From: Alicyclobacillus sp.
GTDB lineage: Bacteria > Bacillota > Bacilli > Alicyclobacillales > Alicyclobacillaceae
Direction: 5' to 3'
NCBI GenBank assembly: GCA_023511295.1
Contig: JAIMBT010000030.1
Location: forward strand, 1 to 34,114
DNA: 34,114 bases
How positions within the stretch are numbered: position 1 is the first letter of the stretch; each line of letters begins with the position of its first letter. Position numbers and translations under genes: made by a program. The notes under the pieces were generated by a model. The model worked only from the letters and a program-made list of their open reading frames with translations. It searched no databases and had not been told where the DNA came from. Below are positions 24,788 to 32,778 of the stretch, piece by piece.

Positions 24788-26161
24788 TTATTCGGCAGAA
24801 TCCAAGTGAAGTCCTTTCGGCATGGCGCGGAAGCCTTTGGTCGACACGGCGAGCACAATCATGCCGAGGACGAACCAGGAAGCGCCGAGGATGAACGTGA
24901 TGCGGTCAAAATTGACCCAGACGTACAGCAGGACCGCGAAACCAATCAGCGGCATGACGAGGTGGGACCACCAGCGTTTAGATTTCTTCTTGCCGACGAA
25001 GTAGATCATCACCGTCAGGTTCAACGCCATGAACGTGGTGAGGGCTCCGAAATTCACCAGACGGCTCAGATTATCGATGGACATGACAAAGCTCACCACA
25101 AAGGAAATGACCGCGACAAGCAGCGTAGACGCGTAGGGGGTCTGAAACTTTGGGTGAACCTTGGACAGAAACCCAGGCAGCATCTTGTCGCGTCCCATGC
25201 TGTACAACAGACGGGAAATCGCAGCCTGCGCAGCCAGTGCATCCGCAATGCCCCAAGCCACGACCGTCGCCACCAGTGTGAGGAGCTTTAGCCACGTACC
25301 TCCGACCTTCTCGGCAACGAAGTAGAACGCCACGTTCGGGTCTGGGAACGACATGTAGTTCGGATAGGCCACCGCAGCCAAGTAGGTCAGAATCATGAAG
25401 AACACCGCCACCACGATGAGGGACCAGACGGTCGCCTTGCCCACCGTGGACCGACCTCCGGCGGTCTCCTCCGACAGCGTGGAGATCCCATCGAAGCCGA
25501 GAAAGCTGAGAACGGCCACAGAAGTTGCGGCTCCCACCATCCCCATGTTGAATTTGGCGGGGTTGATAATCGGAGCAGCTGTAAACGCCGTCCCATCTTT
25601 GCCGTGGGCGACGAACAGGAAAGCCATGATACAGAATAGGACGAACGTGATGACCTCCAAGATGAGGATGGCCCAGTTGGCTCGATTGGTCATTTCAATC
25701 CCACGGATATTGACGATGGTATTGATACCGATGAAGATGATTAGCCATCCCCACGTCGGAATGGCAGGGAGGAGCTGCGTCAGCCAAGACGCCGAGACAA
25801 GGTATAGCAGGGCCGGAACAAGGATGTAGTCGAGGAGAATCATCCATCCGGCGATGAAACCGACGTACGGGTTCCAGCCGCGTTGAACGTACGTGTAAGC
25901 GGACCCTGCCACCGGAAAGACCTCTGACATCTTGAAGTAGCTGAAGGCCGTAAAGATCATACCGACGAGGCCAATAAAATACGCGAAGACCACCATTCCA
26001 TTGGCCGTTTGAACGACTTGGCCATAGATTCCCATCGGCGCAATGGGTACCATAAAGATGAGACCGTAAACCAACAGATCCCAAAAGCTCAGGGAACGCT
26101 TCAGCTCCTGTTTGTATCCGAACTGCTCGACGGATGCGTCGCTCGCCACCATCTTGGACAT
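24788..26161 (-). CDS. APC family amino acid/polyamine permease (PuuP-like)
   Basis: A 457-residue secondary transporter with about 12 membrane segments. It begins with LKRSLSFWDLLVYGLIFMVP, the usual APC start, and has PVAGSAYTYVQRGWNPYVGF near residue 85, LGFDGISTLSEE near 220 and ALAAQAAISRLLYSMGRDKMLP near 305. It most resembles putrescine/amine importers of the PuuP or YbeC type. The ATG at 26161 has GGAGG nine bases upstream. It lies 86 bases after a glutamine-synthetase-like gene, as puuP does near puuA, so import of an amine that is then glutamylated is likely (inference). Other amino acids remain possible. Confidence 0.87.
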   Translation of the reverse strand: MSKMVASDASVEQFGYKQELKRSLSFWDLLVYGLIFMVPIAPMGIYGQVVQTANGMVVFAYFIGLVGMIFTAFSYFKMSEVFPVAGSAYTYVQRGWNPYVGFIAGWMILLDYILVPALLYLVSASWLTQLLPAIPTWGWLIIFIGINTIVNIRGIEMTNRANWAILILEVITFVLFCIMAFLFVAHGKDGTAFTAAPIINPAKFNMGMVGAATSVAVLSFLGFDGISTLSEETAGGRSTVGKATVWSLIVVAVFFMILTYLAAVAYPNYMSFPDPNVAFYFVAEKVGGTWLKLLTLVATVVAWGIADALAAQAAISRLLYSMGRDKMLPGFLSKVHPKFQTPYASTLLVAVISFVVSFVMSIDNLSRLVNFGALTTFMALNLTVMIYFVGKKKSKRWWSHLVMPLIGFAVLLYVWVNFDRITFILGASWFVLGMIVLAVSTKGFRAMPKGLHLDSAE

Positions 26162-26218
26162 ACCGCTCAACCTCCGTTCCTCTCAACGTTCAGTATCCTC
26201 TCGAGCACAGGTCTCGCC

Positions 26219-26249
26219 GACGCCGGTGCACCCGTGTTTCGTCGGCGTC
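26219..26249 (-). other. Short inverted repeat at the ligase stop codon
   Basis: GACGCCG (26219-26225) and CGGCGTC (26243-26249) form a 7-bp stem spanning the ligase stop and the ligase-permease gap. It may tune the ratio of the two products; it lacks a T-run. Confidence 0.28.
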
Positions 26250-27612
26250 AAAAGACATCCCCGTACTCCTCCAGCTCCCAGTCCGTCACGTGTCGTAAAA
26301 ACCGTTCGTACTCCAATCGCCGAAGCGCCAGATAGTGCTCCACGAAGGCTGGGCCGAGTACCTCCTTCGCCCACGCATCCCGCTCTAGGTCATCCAAGGC
26401 TTCGCCGAGTGAACGTGGAAGCAAACGCGAGGCAGAAGCATACGCGTTTTCGGTCGGCCCGCAGGCCGCGCCAGGTTCCATCCGCTGCCGAATCCCATCC
26501 AGCCCGGCCGCCAGCGTGATAGCCAACGCGACGTATGGATTCGTGTCAGCCCCAGGCAGGCGGTTTTCCACGCGCGTATCGCTACCTCGAGCGGCCGGAA
26601 TCCGAATCATGCATGAACGGTTGTCATACCCCCACGAGACTCTATCCGGAGCGAACGTTCCAGCCTGCAACCTCTTGTAGCTGTTCACGGTGGAGTTGCA
26701 CAACGCGCTGATGGTTCGAGCATGGTACAGCTGACCACCAACGAACCACCGGCAACAATCGGACAGTCCGTCTGGTTGGTTCGGATCGAAGAAGATGTTC
26801 CTGTCCCCCGAATCGTGAACGGAATGGTGCAGATGCGCCCCGCTGCCGCTCATCCCGTTCCTGGGCTTACTGAGAAAAGACGCCCGATAGCCCTTTTGAG
26901 CCAGAATTTCCTTGATGCTGGAGCGGTAATAGAAGGCCATGTCGGCAATCTCGACGCCCCAAAAAGGTGAATTCGACACTTCGAATTGACCAGCTCCGTA
27001 CTCCGTGTTGGCAGCTTCCGGACCAGCCCCCATCTCGGTGAGATGATTGAGGACTGCGAGGATCACAGATTCTACCTCTGCCTGCTTGGTCTCTGCGAAA
27101 CACTGGAGCCCATCCCACGCCGGTTTCAGTGTCCCTTCCACTTCGCGAAACGCGTAAAACTCGTACTCGAAAGACCCTAGGACGCGGTACCCGAGCGCGT
27201 CGTACTCGGACAGTACGCGTTTGAGCACCTGTCGTGGCGCGAGTGGCACTGGCTCCGCTTCGGCGGTCACGACATCGGCGATGATTCGCGCCACACCGGG
27301 AGCGTACGGAAGGACGCTGAAGGATTTTAAATCCAAGTCCAGATACCAACTCGGGTACCCGCCGGTATAGGTCTCTCCGACGCCCCTTTGCAATGCTGCA
27401 GCCGTATCGAGCGAAAACAAGGCCGACGGAAAGGACAGGCGGGCGTCTCCAGAAAGCAGTTGCAGGAAACGGCGAACGGGTACGTAACGAGACCGCGACA
27501 CGTTTGATACATCCTGTACACAAACCCGCACAGTCTGGATTTGGTGCTGTCTGATAGCCTCTTGGATGTGTGGAATCCAATTGGATTCCATCTCCCTTTC
27601 GGCGCGGGTCAT
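26248..27612 (-). CDS. Glutamine synthetase family ligase (gamma-glutamylamine synthetase-like)
   Basis: A 454-residue member of the GlnA type I fold that probably joins glutamate to an amine using ATP. Active-site blocks are FEYEFY near residue 147, NTEYGAGQFE near 204 (metal-binding Glu), GSGAHLHHSV near 256 (the HxH region) and RIPAARGSDTRVENRLPGAD near 340. The glutamine-synthetase adenylylation loop and the GlnA N-terminal beta-grasp signature are not evident, and the family looks closer to PuuA/GlnA3-type enzymes that act on polyamines, ethanolamine or anilines. The ATG at 27612 follows AAAGGGG; a long upstream extension of the frame is unlike the family. It is the first gene after a sigma-54 promoter. 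Confidence 0.87.
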   Translation of the reverse strand: MTRAEREMESNWIPHIQEAIRQHQIQTVRVCVQDVSNVSRSRYVPVRRFLQLLSGDARLSFPSALFSLDTAAALQRGVGETYTGGYPSWYLDLDLKSFSVLPYAPGVARIIADVVTAEAEPVPLAPRQVLKRVLSEYDALGYRVLGSFEYEFYAFREVEGTLKPAWDGLQCFAETKQAEVESVILAVLNHLTEMGAGPEAANTEYGAGQFEVSNSPFWGVEIADMAFYYRSSIKEILAQKGYRASFLSKPRNGMSGSGAHLHHSVHDSGDRNIFFDPNQPDGLSDCCRWFVGGQLYHARTISALCNSTVNSYKRLQAGTFAPDRVSWGYDNRSCMIRIPAARGSDTRVENRLPGADTNPYVALAITLAAGLDGIRQRMEPGAACGPTENAYASASRLLPRSLGEALDDLERDAWAKEVLGPAFVEHYLALRRLEYERFLRHVTDWELEEYGDVF

Positions 27613-27681
27613 CCGCACACCCCTTTCACACGCGAGATGAGCCGGGACCATGCCCAGCCAGGCCTTACAGGAGACTTGAAT

Positions 27682-27697
27682 AGCAAGATTGATGCCA
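27682..27697 (-). promoter_or_regulatory. Sigma-54 promoter of the ligase-permease-amidase operon
   Basis: On the minus strand TGGCAT-CAATC-TTGCT matches the -24/-12 consensus TGGCAC-N5-TTGCW with one mismatch and exact spacing. It lies about 70 bases upstream of the ligase ATG and faces the operon. The divergent gene encodes a sigma-54 activator. The 319-base gap 27613-27931 holds this promoter, the palindrome at 27825 and the activator's own promoter. Confidence 0.8.
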
Positions 27698-27824
27698 TGG
27701 GCACGTGAACCCGTGCCGGACCGGCATCGGCAGTTGGAGGCAGGTGTCATGGGCGTCTTTCGTGCGAATGGGGGCTGTTTCTGAATCACAGCGAATGGGG
27801 CAAATCCGAGGGGTGGATGGGGAC

Positions 27825-27846
27825 ATTGGTGCAATATCGAACCAAT
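27825..27846. promoter_or_regulatory. Candidate enhancer site for the sigma-54 activator
   Basis: ATTGGT-N10-ACCAAT is a perfect inverted repeat about 130-150 bases upstream of the -24 element, a normal distance for an activator that loops DNA. A nearby GCACCAA at 27861-27867 mirrors TTGGTGC at 27826-27832, so a second half-site may exist. It also lies upstream of the activator's own promoter. Confidence 0.5.
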
Positions 27847-27873
27847 AGTGCATCAGAACGGCACCAACAAGAT

Positions 27874-27902
27874 TTGATGCAAGCGGGTGTATCCGCTATC
27901 TT
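27874..27902 (+). promoter_or_regulatory. Sigma-A promoter of the sigma-54 activator gene
   Basis: TTGATG (27874-27879), a 17-base spacer and TATCTT (27897-27902), followed by a leader of about 23 bases to the GTG at 27932. Confidence 0.5.
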
Positions 27903-27931
27903 TGGCCTATCACGCGCAAGGAGGAGCGCTC

Positions 27932-28999
27932 GTGAACGCACTGGGAGACGTGGTGATTCAGAGCCGGACGATGCAAGCGTTGTTTGCCAAAGCGCGGCGC
28001 ATGGCAGCCTTTCCGTCGACCATCCTCATCGAGGGGGAGAGCGGAGTCGGAAAGGAGGTCGTGGCTAATTGGGTTCACCAGCATAGCCCGCGCAACACCA
28101 TGCCGTTCATCAAAATCAACTGCGCCTCTATCCCGGAGTCCCTGCTCGAGTCTGAACTGTTCGGTTACGAACGCGGCTCATTTACGGGGGCGAAGCAAGA
28201 AGGGAAACCGGGCTTGTTTGAGTTGGCCGACAAGGGGACGTTGTTGTTGGATGAAATCAGCGAGCTTTCACAGTCCATGCAGGCGAAGTTGTTGCGCGTG
28301 CTGCAGGACCGAGAGGTGCGGAGGGTCGGGGGAAGTTGGTCGCGCGTGATTGACGTTCGTATCCTCGCCAGTACCAATGCCCACCTACGTGAACGGGTTC
28401 AATGCGGAACGTTTCGGGAAGATCTCTACCATCGCTTGAACGTCGGCTTCTTGCACATTCCACCGCTACGATCACGGCCGGAGGACATCGAACCGCTCCT
28501 TGACCATTACATGGCGGCTCTGTGTCAGTACCTCGGCATCACGCGGCGCCTATCCCCTGAGGCAAGGGCCGCGCTTCTTCGATACCCATTTCCGGGGAAT
28601 ATTCGAGAACTACGGAACCTGTTGGAAGGTCTATGCATCAGCGCGGCCGAGGAAGAGATCTCACCGGACGACCTGCCGGCGTACGTCCTCACCCCTGAAA
28701 CCGACGCGCGCCTGGGCGCATGGGCGAACGTGGAGAGAGGCCCATTCAGTGACCGAATCGGCGTGGAGCCCGACGGCTTGAACCGGACTGTATCAGATAG
28801 CCGCGTTCGTGAACCGTCCGGGCTTCGGTCGGAAGGAGCCGGGGCTTCCCTGCAGCAGCGGCTGGATGCATACGAACGCCGACTGCTGGAAGAAGCCCTA
28901 CACGAGGCAACGAGTATTCGGAACGCCGCAAAACGGCTGAACGTCAGCCACTCGACCCTGGTCCGTAAGCTCAAGAAGTACCGGCTTCACGACCACTGA
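27932..28999 (+). CDS. Sigma-54-dependent activator lacking a sensory domain (AAA+ plus Fis-type HTH)
   Basis: A 355-residue enhancer-binding protein. The AAA+ domain starts almost at once: Walker A GESGVGKE at 35-42, the sigma-54 contact loop GSFTGA at 82-87 (usual form GAFTGA), Walker B LLLDE at 104-108, and RFREDLYHRLN-like TFREDLYHRLNVGFLHIPPL near 165. A linker of about 70 residues leads to a Fis-type helix-turn-helix at the C-terminus (NAAKRLNVSHSTLVRKLKKY). No PAS, GAF or receiver domain precedes the motor, so the signal must come through a partner protein, expression level or the linker. GTG 27932 is set by AAGGAGG seven bases upstream. It is divergent from the operon it most likely controls. 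Confidence 0.87.
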   Translation: MNALGDVVIQSRTMQALFAKARRMAAFPSTILIEGESGVGKEVVANWVHQHSPRNTMPFIKINCASIPESLLESELFGYERGSFTGAKQEGKPGLFELADKGTLLLDEISELSQSMQAKLLRVLQDREVRRVGGSWSRVIDVRILASTNAHLRERVQCGTFREDLYHRLNVGFLHIPPLRSRPEDIEPLLDHYMAALCQYLGITRRLSPEARAALLRYPFPGNIRELRNLLEGLCISAAEEEISPDDLPAYVLTPETDARLGAWANVERGPFSDRIGVEPDGLNRTVSDSRVREPSGLRSEGAGASLQQRLDAYERRLLEEALHEATSIRNAAKRLNVSHSTLVRKLKKYRLHDH

Positions 29000-29014
29000 G
29001 GCCCAGCCGCGAGC

Positions 29015-29401
29015 TCACGGTACAGTTTTTCCGGCAACAGACTCGACTTGTTTGAGGAACTTCAGGAGGTCTTGTTTCTCATCCCCGCGGGGCAACCCGG
29101 TTACCTCGATGGAGCCGCGCAATCGAGTGTCAACCAACGCGACAACCTGAAGGTCGGCAAAACGAACCTCCGGTTTGCATACACACGCCGCAACCTGGGC
29201 GGCCAATCGAGGTGACGTTTCGAAACGGATGGACACCGAGACGTCGTAACGCTGGTTGGTCTGTTTGCTGACGAGCCGGGCGGAACCTTCCCACGTGAAA
29301 CAAGTCCCTGCTTGCGCAAACGGGTGCGGATGATGGCGGAGTGCTCGTTCGATGATGGTTCTGAGGACGTCTAACCGAAGCACATGGGCGGGGCCCCGCA
29401 A
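29015..29401 (-). CDS. Hypothetical protein
   Basis: A 128-residue soluble protein whose family I do not recognise. It has an N-terminal helix rich in His and Arg (LRTIIERALRHHPHPFAQAG), a central beta-like part (YDVSVSIRFETS, VRFADLQVVALVDTRLRGSIEVTGLP) and a C-terminal helix (KQDLLKFLKQVESVAG). There are no membrane segments. The start is uncertain: TTG 29401 has AAAGGAGGAAGGGG 7-13 bases upstream, and GTG 29383 is an alternative. It is convergent with the sigma-54 activator, 15 bases away, and downstream of the malate:quinone oxidoreductase gene, with which it may be cotranscribed across 85 bases. Confidence 0.55.
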   Translation of the reverse strand: MRGPAHVLRLDVLRTIIERALRHHPHPFAQAGTCFTWEGSARLVSKQTNQRYDVSVSIRFETSPRLAAQVAACVCKPEVRFADLQVVALVDTRLRGSIEVTGLPRGDEKQDLLKFLKQVESVAGKTVP

Positions 29402-29486
29402 CTCAGAGCCCCTTCCTCCTTTAACCGATAGTCACCTGGAAAACACCTGAGCCGTGGTTCATGTTCGCGGACACTCCGGCTCTGGA

Positions 29487-31043
29487 TTACAGACCGGCTG
29501 CGCGGCCGCTGTAGACTAGATTCAAAGCCTCCGCTGTCGTCTCTTGGATGGACCGCATCATGTCCGGGTGCTCGCCTAAGGTCAGTCCATAGGACGGGAT
29601 CATCTCTTTGATCTTCGACTCCCAGGCAGGAAGCTGCTCCGGGAAGCACTTCTCAATGACCTCCATCATGATGGAGACCGCCACCGACGCGCCCGGAGAG
29701 GCACCGAGCAGCGCAGCCACCGAACCGTCCGCCGAGCTGACAACTTCCGTACCAAACTGGAGAATCCCCTTGCCTGCAGCCGTGTTCTGAATCACCTGCA
29801 CCCGCTGTCCGGCCACGACCAACTTCCAGTCATCGCTCTGCGCCGTCGGCACAAACTGGTGCAACTCATTCATCCGCTGCTGCTTGGTGAGCATCACTTG
29901 CTTAATCAGGTACCATGTCAGCGCCGCGTTTTTGAAGCCGGCCGCCAGCAACGTGACGATGTTATGAGGCTTCACAGACTTTAGGAGATCCCACATCGAT
30001 CCGGCTTTCAAGAACTTCGGCGAGAACCCCGCAAACGGACCGAACAGCAGGTACTCGCGCTGGTTGATGACCCGCGTGTCGAGGTGAGGCACCGACATCG
30101 GCGGCGCACCAACCGCGGCCTTGCCGTAGACTTTCGCGTGGTGCTGGCGCACGACCTCTGGGTTCTCGCAGACCATGAACAGTCCACTGACCGGGAACCC
30201 GCCGATACCTTTCCCTTCTTCGATGCCGGAGCGCTGCAGCAGGTGCAGACTCCACCCGCCCGCGCCGATGAAGACAAACCGGGCCTGATGTCGCTCGACT
30301 GTCCCGGACTTCGTATCTCGGACCTTCAACTCCCAGTACCCGTCCCGGTTCCGCTGCAGGTCGTCCACCTGCTTACCGCACTGGACGCTCACGCCGCGGT
30401 CCTTCAGATGGGTAAACAACAGCCGCGTGAGCGCCCCAAAGTTCACGTCCGTGCCGGATTCGATGCGCGTGGCCGCGATGGGTTTATCGATGGTCCGATC
30501 TTTCATCATCAATGGTATCCACTCGGCCAGCTTGTGCGGGTCGTCGGAGTACTCCATCCCTTGGAACAGCGGGTGCTCAGACAGGATTGAAAAACGCTTC
30601 TGCAGGAAGGCCACATTCTGCTCCCCTTGCACGAAGCTCATATGCGGCACGGGAACGATAAAATCCCGCGGATTCTCGATAATGCCTTGCCGGGTGAGGT
30701 AGGACCAGAACTGCCTGGATACCAGGAACTGCTCGTTGACGTGCACAGCCTTGCTGATGTCGAGGGAACCGTCCGGCCGCTCCACGGTGTAGTTCAGTTC
30801 GCACAACGCCGAATGTCCCGTACCTGCGTTGTTCCACTCATTGGAGCTTTCCTCGCCGATGCTGTCAAGGCGTTCAAACACTTGAATACTCCAGTCGGGC
30901 GCCAGTTGCTTCAAAAGCGTTCCCAGCGTCGCACTCATGATGCCTGCGCCAATCAACACGACGTCTGTCCTGTTCTCCACTTCCATTTCGATCCCCATCC
31001 TTGTACCCATCCGCGTATAACAGGATTCAGATTGAAGAGCCAT
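29487..31043 (-). CDS. mqo: Malate:quinone oxidoreductase
   Basis: A membrane-associated FAD enzyme that oxidises malate to oxaloacetate and reduces quinone, serving the citric acid cycle. The FAD-binding motif [19 protein letters not shown] lies near the N-terminus. [20 protein letters not shown] near residue 70 is the family's conserved block, with [17 protein letters not shown] near 255 and [13 protein letters not shown] near the end. At 519-525 residues it is slightly long. The ATG at 31043 follows GGGAG by eight bases. Later ATGs at 30998 or 30986 would give the more usual N-terminus ([10 protein letters not shown]), so the start is uncertain. A weak promoter candidate lies upstream. Confidence 0.9.
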   Translation of the reverse strand: MALQSESCYTRMGTRMGIEMEVENRTDVVLIGAGIMSATLGTLLKQLAPDWSIQVFERLDSIGEESSNEWNNAGTGHSALCELNYTVERPDGSLDISKAVHVNEQFLVSRQFWSYLTRQGIIENPRDFIVPVPHMSFVQGEQNVAFLQKRFSILSEHPLFQGMEYSDDPHKLAEWIPLMMKDRTIDKPIAATRIESGTDVNFGALTRLLFTHLKDRGVSVQCGKQVDDLQRNRDGYWELKVRDTKSGTVERHQARFVFIGAGGWSLHLLQRSGIEEGKGIGGFPVSGLFMVCENPEVVRQHHAKVYGKAAVGAPPMSVPHLDTRVINQREYLLFGPFAGFSPKFLKAGSMWDLLKSVKPHNIVTLLAAGFKNAALTWYLIKQVMLTKQQRMNELHQFVPTAQSDDWKLVVAGQRVQVIQNTAAGKGILQFGTEVVSSADGSVAALLGASPGASVAVSIMMEVIEKCFPEQLPAWESKIKEMIPSYGLTLGEHPDMMRSIQETTAEALNLVYSGRAAGL

Positions 31044-31214
31044 TGAACAGTCTCCCGTGATGCTGGGTTGCCGTATACCGGCGAAGGCCATGGTCAAGCT
31101 CCACTGTACACCGGCCCAAGCAGGGCGGGGTTCAGCGGGCAGGGCTCAAAGGGTGTTTCACATCTCCGTCAGGACGCATGGCCCGGCAATCGAACACGGT
31201 TCGACAACCCTTAC

Positions 31215-31243
31215 AGTATACTTGATCATCTGCTCGTTGGCTA
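31215..31243 (-). promoter_or_regulatory. Candidate promoter for mqo
   Basis: Minus strand TAGCCA (31238-31243), a 17-base spacer, TATACT (31215-31220). The -35 fits 4 of 6 and the -10 fits 5 of 6. The leader would be about 165 bases. Confidence 0.35.
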
Positions 31244-31291
31244 ATGGATTGCCTGCGCATCGGACTACCGGTCTCAGACGGGAGGCGGAGC

Positions 31292-32620
31292 TTACCCCAT
31301 CTGAGGCAGCAGTTCCTCCGGGTGTTTCATCAAGATGGGTAATCGAATCTGGACACACGTCCCGACGCCTGGAGAACTTTGGACGGCAATCGTCCCTCCC
31401 AATTGATCCACCAGTTTCTTGACCATGAATAGACCAATTCCCTGGCCAGCTTGTGCTTCATGTTGTTTTTCGTATTTGCGGAACAGACGGCTTAACTGTT
31501 CCTCCGTCATGCCGATACCACGGTCCACCACCGTGAACTCAAACGGATCATCGATGCTGCTGCATGTGACGTTCACTGTGGAGCCTTCGTTGCTGTACTT
31601 AATCGCATTGCTGATGATATTGGACAGTATCAACTTTAAACCAATCCGATTGCCGACCACCAATTGGTTGTCAGGAACGTGAAGAGTGGTTACCAGACGG
31701 ATATTTTGCGTTCTCGCCTTCGTCCGCATGATCTCGAGTACATCATCCACAATGGGTTTCAACAGGATGATGCGCTTGTGCCAGAGAGATTCCGTGCTTA
31801 ATACCTCTTCCGTGGCGATGATATGGGATATTTCGTGGTCGATGACCTTACAGTAGTCCATGATGGATTTCAGCTTGTCCCGTTTCGCTGGATCCGCCTC
31901 TTCCTTGGACAGCAAGGCTGCATAGGCCTGAATAATCGTCAATGGATTCCGGACCTCGTGGGAGACCACATGAACAAAATCCAGTTTCTGTTTGTATAGG
32001 TCGACCTCTGATTCGATACGCTCTTGGGCGCTCAGCGACGGGAACACACGCTCTCGCTTGCTGACCGAGTTTCGGTACAACCGTGAGTGGATCAGTTCTT
32101 CATCGGTCATCAGGTACTCGTGACATCGCATCATATCCAAGTACACAGACGCAGGGACGTGTCGAGCGTTGTATGTACAAACGGTTAAGAACCCGAGGTC
32201 GCTGACGGTGATATCACAGGCGTGTTCATACGCGCGCACCTTAGACGCTGCCTCCAATGATCCGTCTTGGTATTCCACATGACCCCACAGCCGGATGGAA
32301 CGACCCTCCGATAGCAGTGGTTCGACGGCTCCGCGCAAGTTTCCAAGCACTCGTTCGAAGGCAAAATCTCCGTACGTGCGATAGAACTCAAGGTTGTTGA
32401 TGTATTGGACTCTCTGCCAATCCACCGCACTGAGACCTGGCAACCCCTGTCGGATGTCCAACCAGTTCTCCTTCGATTCGATGAAAACAACATGCTGCCC
32501 TAACTGCAGTCCGGTTTTTATGAAGGAAATGGCCGTATCGATGTAAACGTCCTGTGAATGATAGAAATAGGCAATATGCGCCGCATCTGCAACGCTCAGC
32601 CGTTTCGTTAATGAAATCAC
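31292..32620 (-). CDS. MEDS-domain sensor histidine kinase
   Basis: A 442-residue cytoplasmic kinase with no membrane segments. Residues about 12-165 look like a MEDS (DcmR-sensory-type) domain: HIAYFYHSQDVYIDTAISFI, QHVVFIESKENW, then SIRLWGHVEY and a final VCTYNARHVPASVYLDMM. The kinase part has the H-box FVHVVSHEVRNPL with H221, an N-box LILSNIISNAIKYS, the G1 box DRGIGM and the G2 box GQGIGLFMVKKL. The start is GTG 32620, because GGAGGAGG lies eight bases upstream inside the longer frame. No response regulator gene is adjacent, so its partner is elsewhere. MEDS domains are linked to sensing small organic or hydrocarbon-type signals, but the ligand here is unknown. Confidence 0.85.
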   Translation of the reverse strand: MISLTKRLSVADAAHIAYFYHSQDVYIDTAISFIKTGLQLGQHVVFIESKENWLDIRQGLPGLSAVDWQRVQYINNLEFYRTYGDFAFERVLGNLRGAVEPLLSEGRSIRLWGHVEYQDGSLEAASKVRAYEHACDITVSDLGFLTVCTYNARHVPASVYLDMMRCHEYLMTDEELIHSRLYRNSVSKRERVFPSLSAQERIESEVDLYKQKLDFVHVVSHEVRNPLTIIQAYAALLSKEEADPAKRDKLKSIMDYCKVIDHEISHIIATEEVLSTESLWHKRIILLKPIVDDVLEIMRTKARTQNIRLVTTLHVPDNQLVVGNRIGLKLILSNIISNAIKYSNEGSTVNVTCSSIDDPFEFTVVDRGIGMTEEQLSRLFRKYEKQHEAQAGQGIGLFMVKKLVDQLGGTIAVQSSPGVGTCVQIRLPILMKHPEELLPQMG

Positions 32621-32649
32621 TTCGAGGTCCTCCTCCAACAACCCTTCAT

Positions 32650-32713
32650 ATGGTAAAACACCGGACCTCGTCTAGCAATTGATTCGAATGAATTTTTGAG
32701 TCGATGATTCGAA
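32650..32713 (-). promoter_or_regulatory. Kinase promoter with two upstream direct repeats
   Basis: Minus strand TTGCTA (32673-32678), a 17-base spacer and TACCAT (32650-32655) lie before the kinase gene. Immediately upstream, TTCGAATCA occurs twice in direct orientation (32680-32688 and 32705-32713), 25 bases apart. This is an arrangement typical of response-regulator sites. Confidence 0.42.
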
Positions 32714-32778
32714 GCGGAAACAGAGACGCAAAAACGCGGGGTGGTTCAGCTGTGCACACAGGTGGCCGATGACGGATT

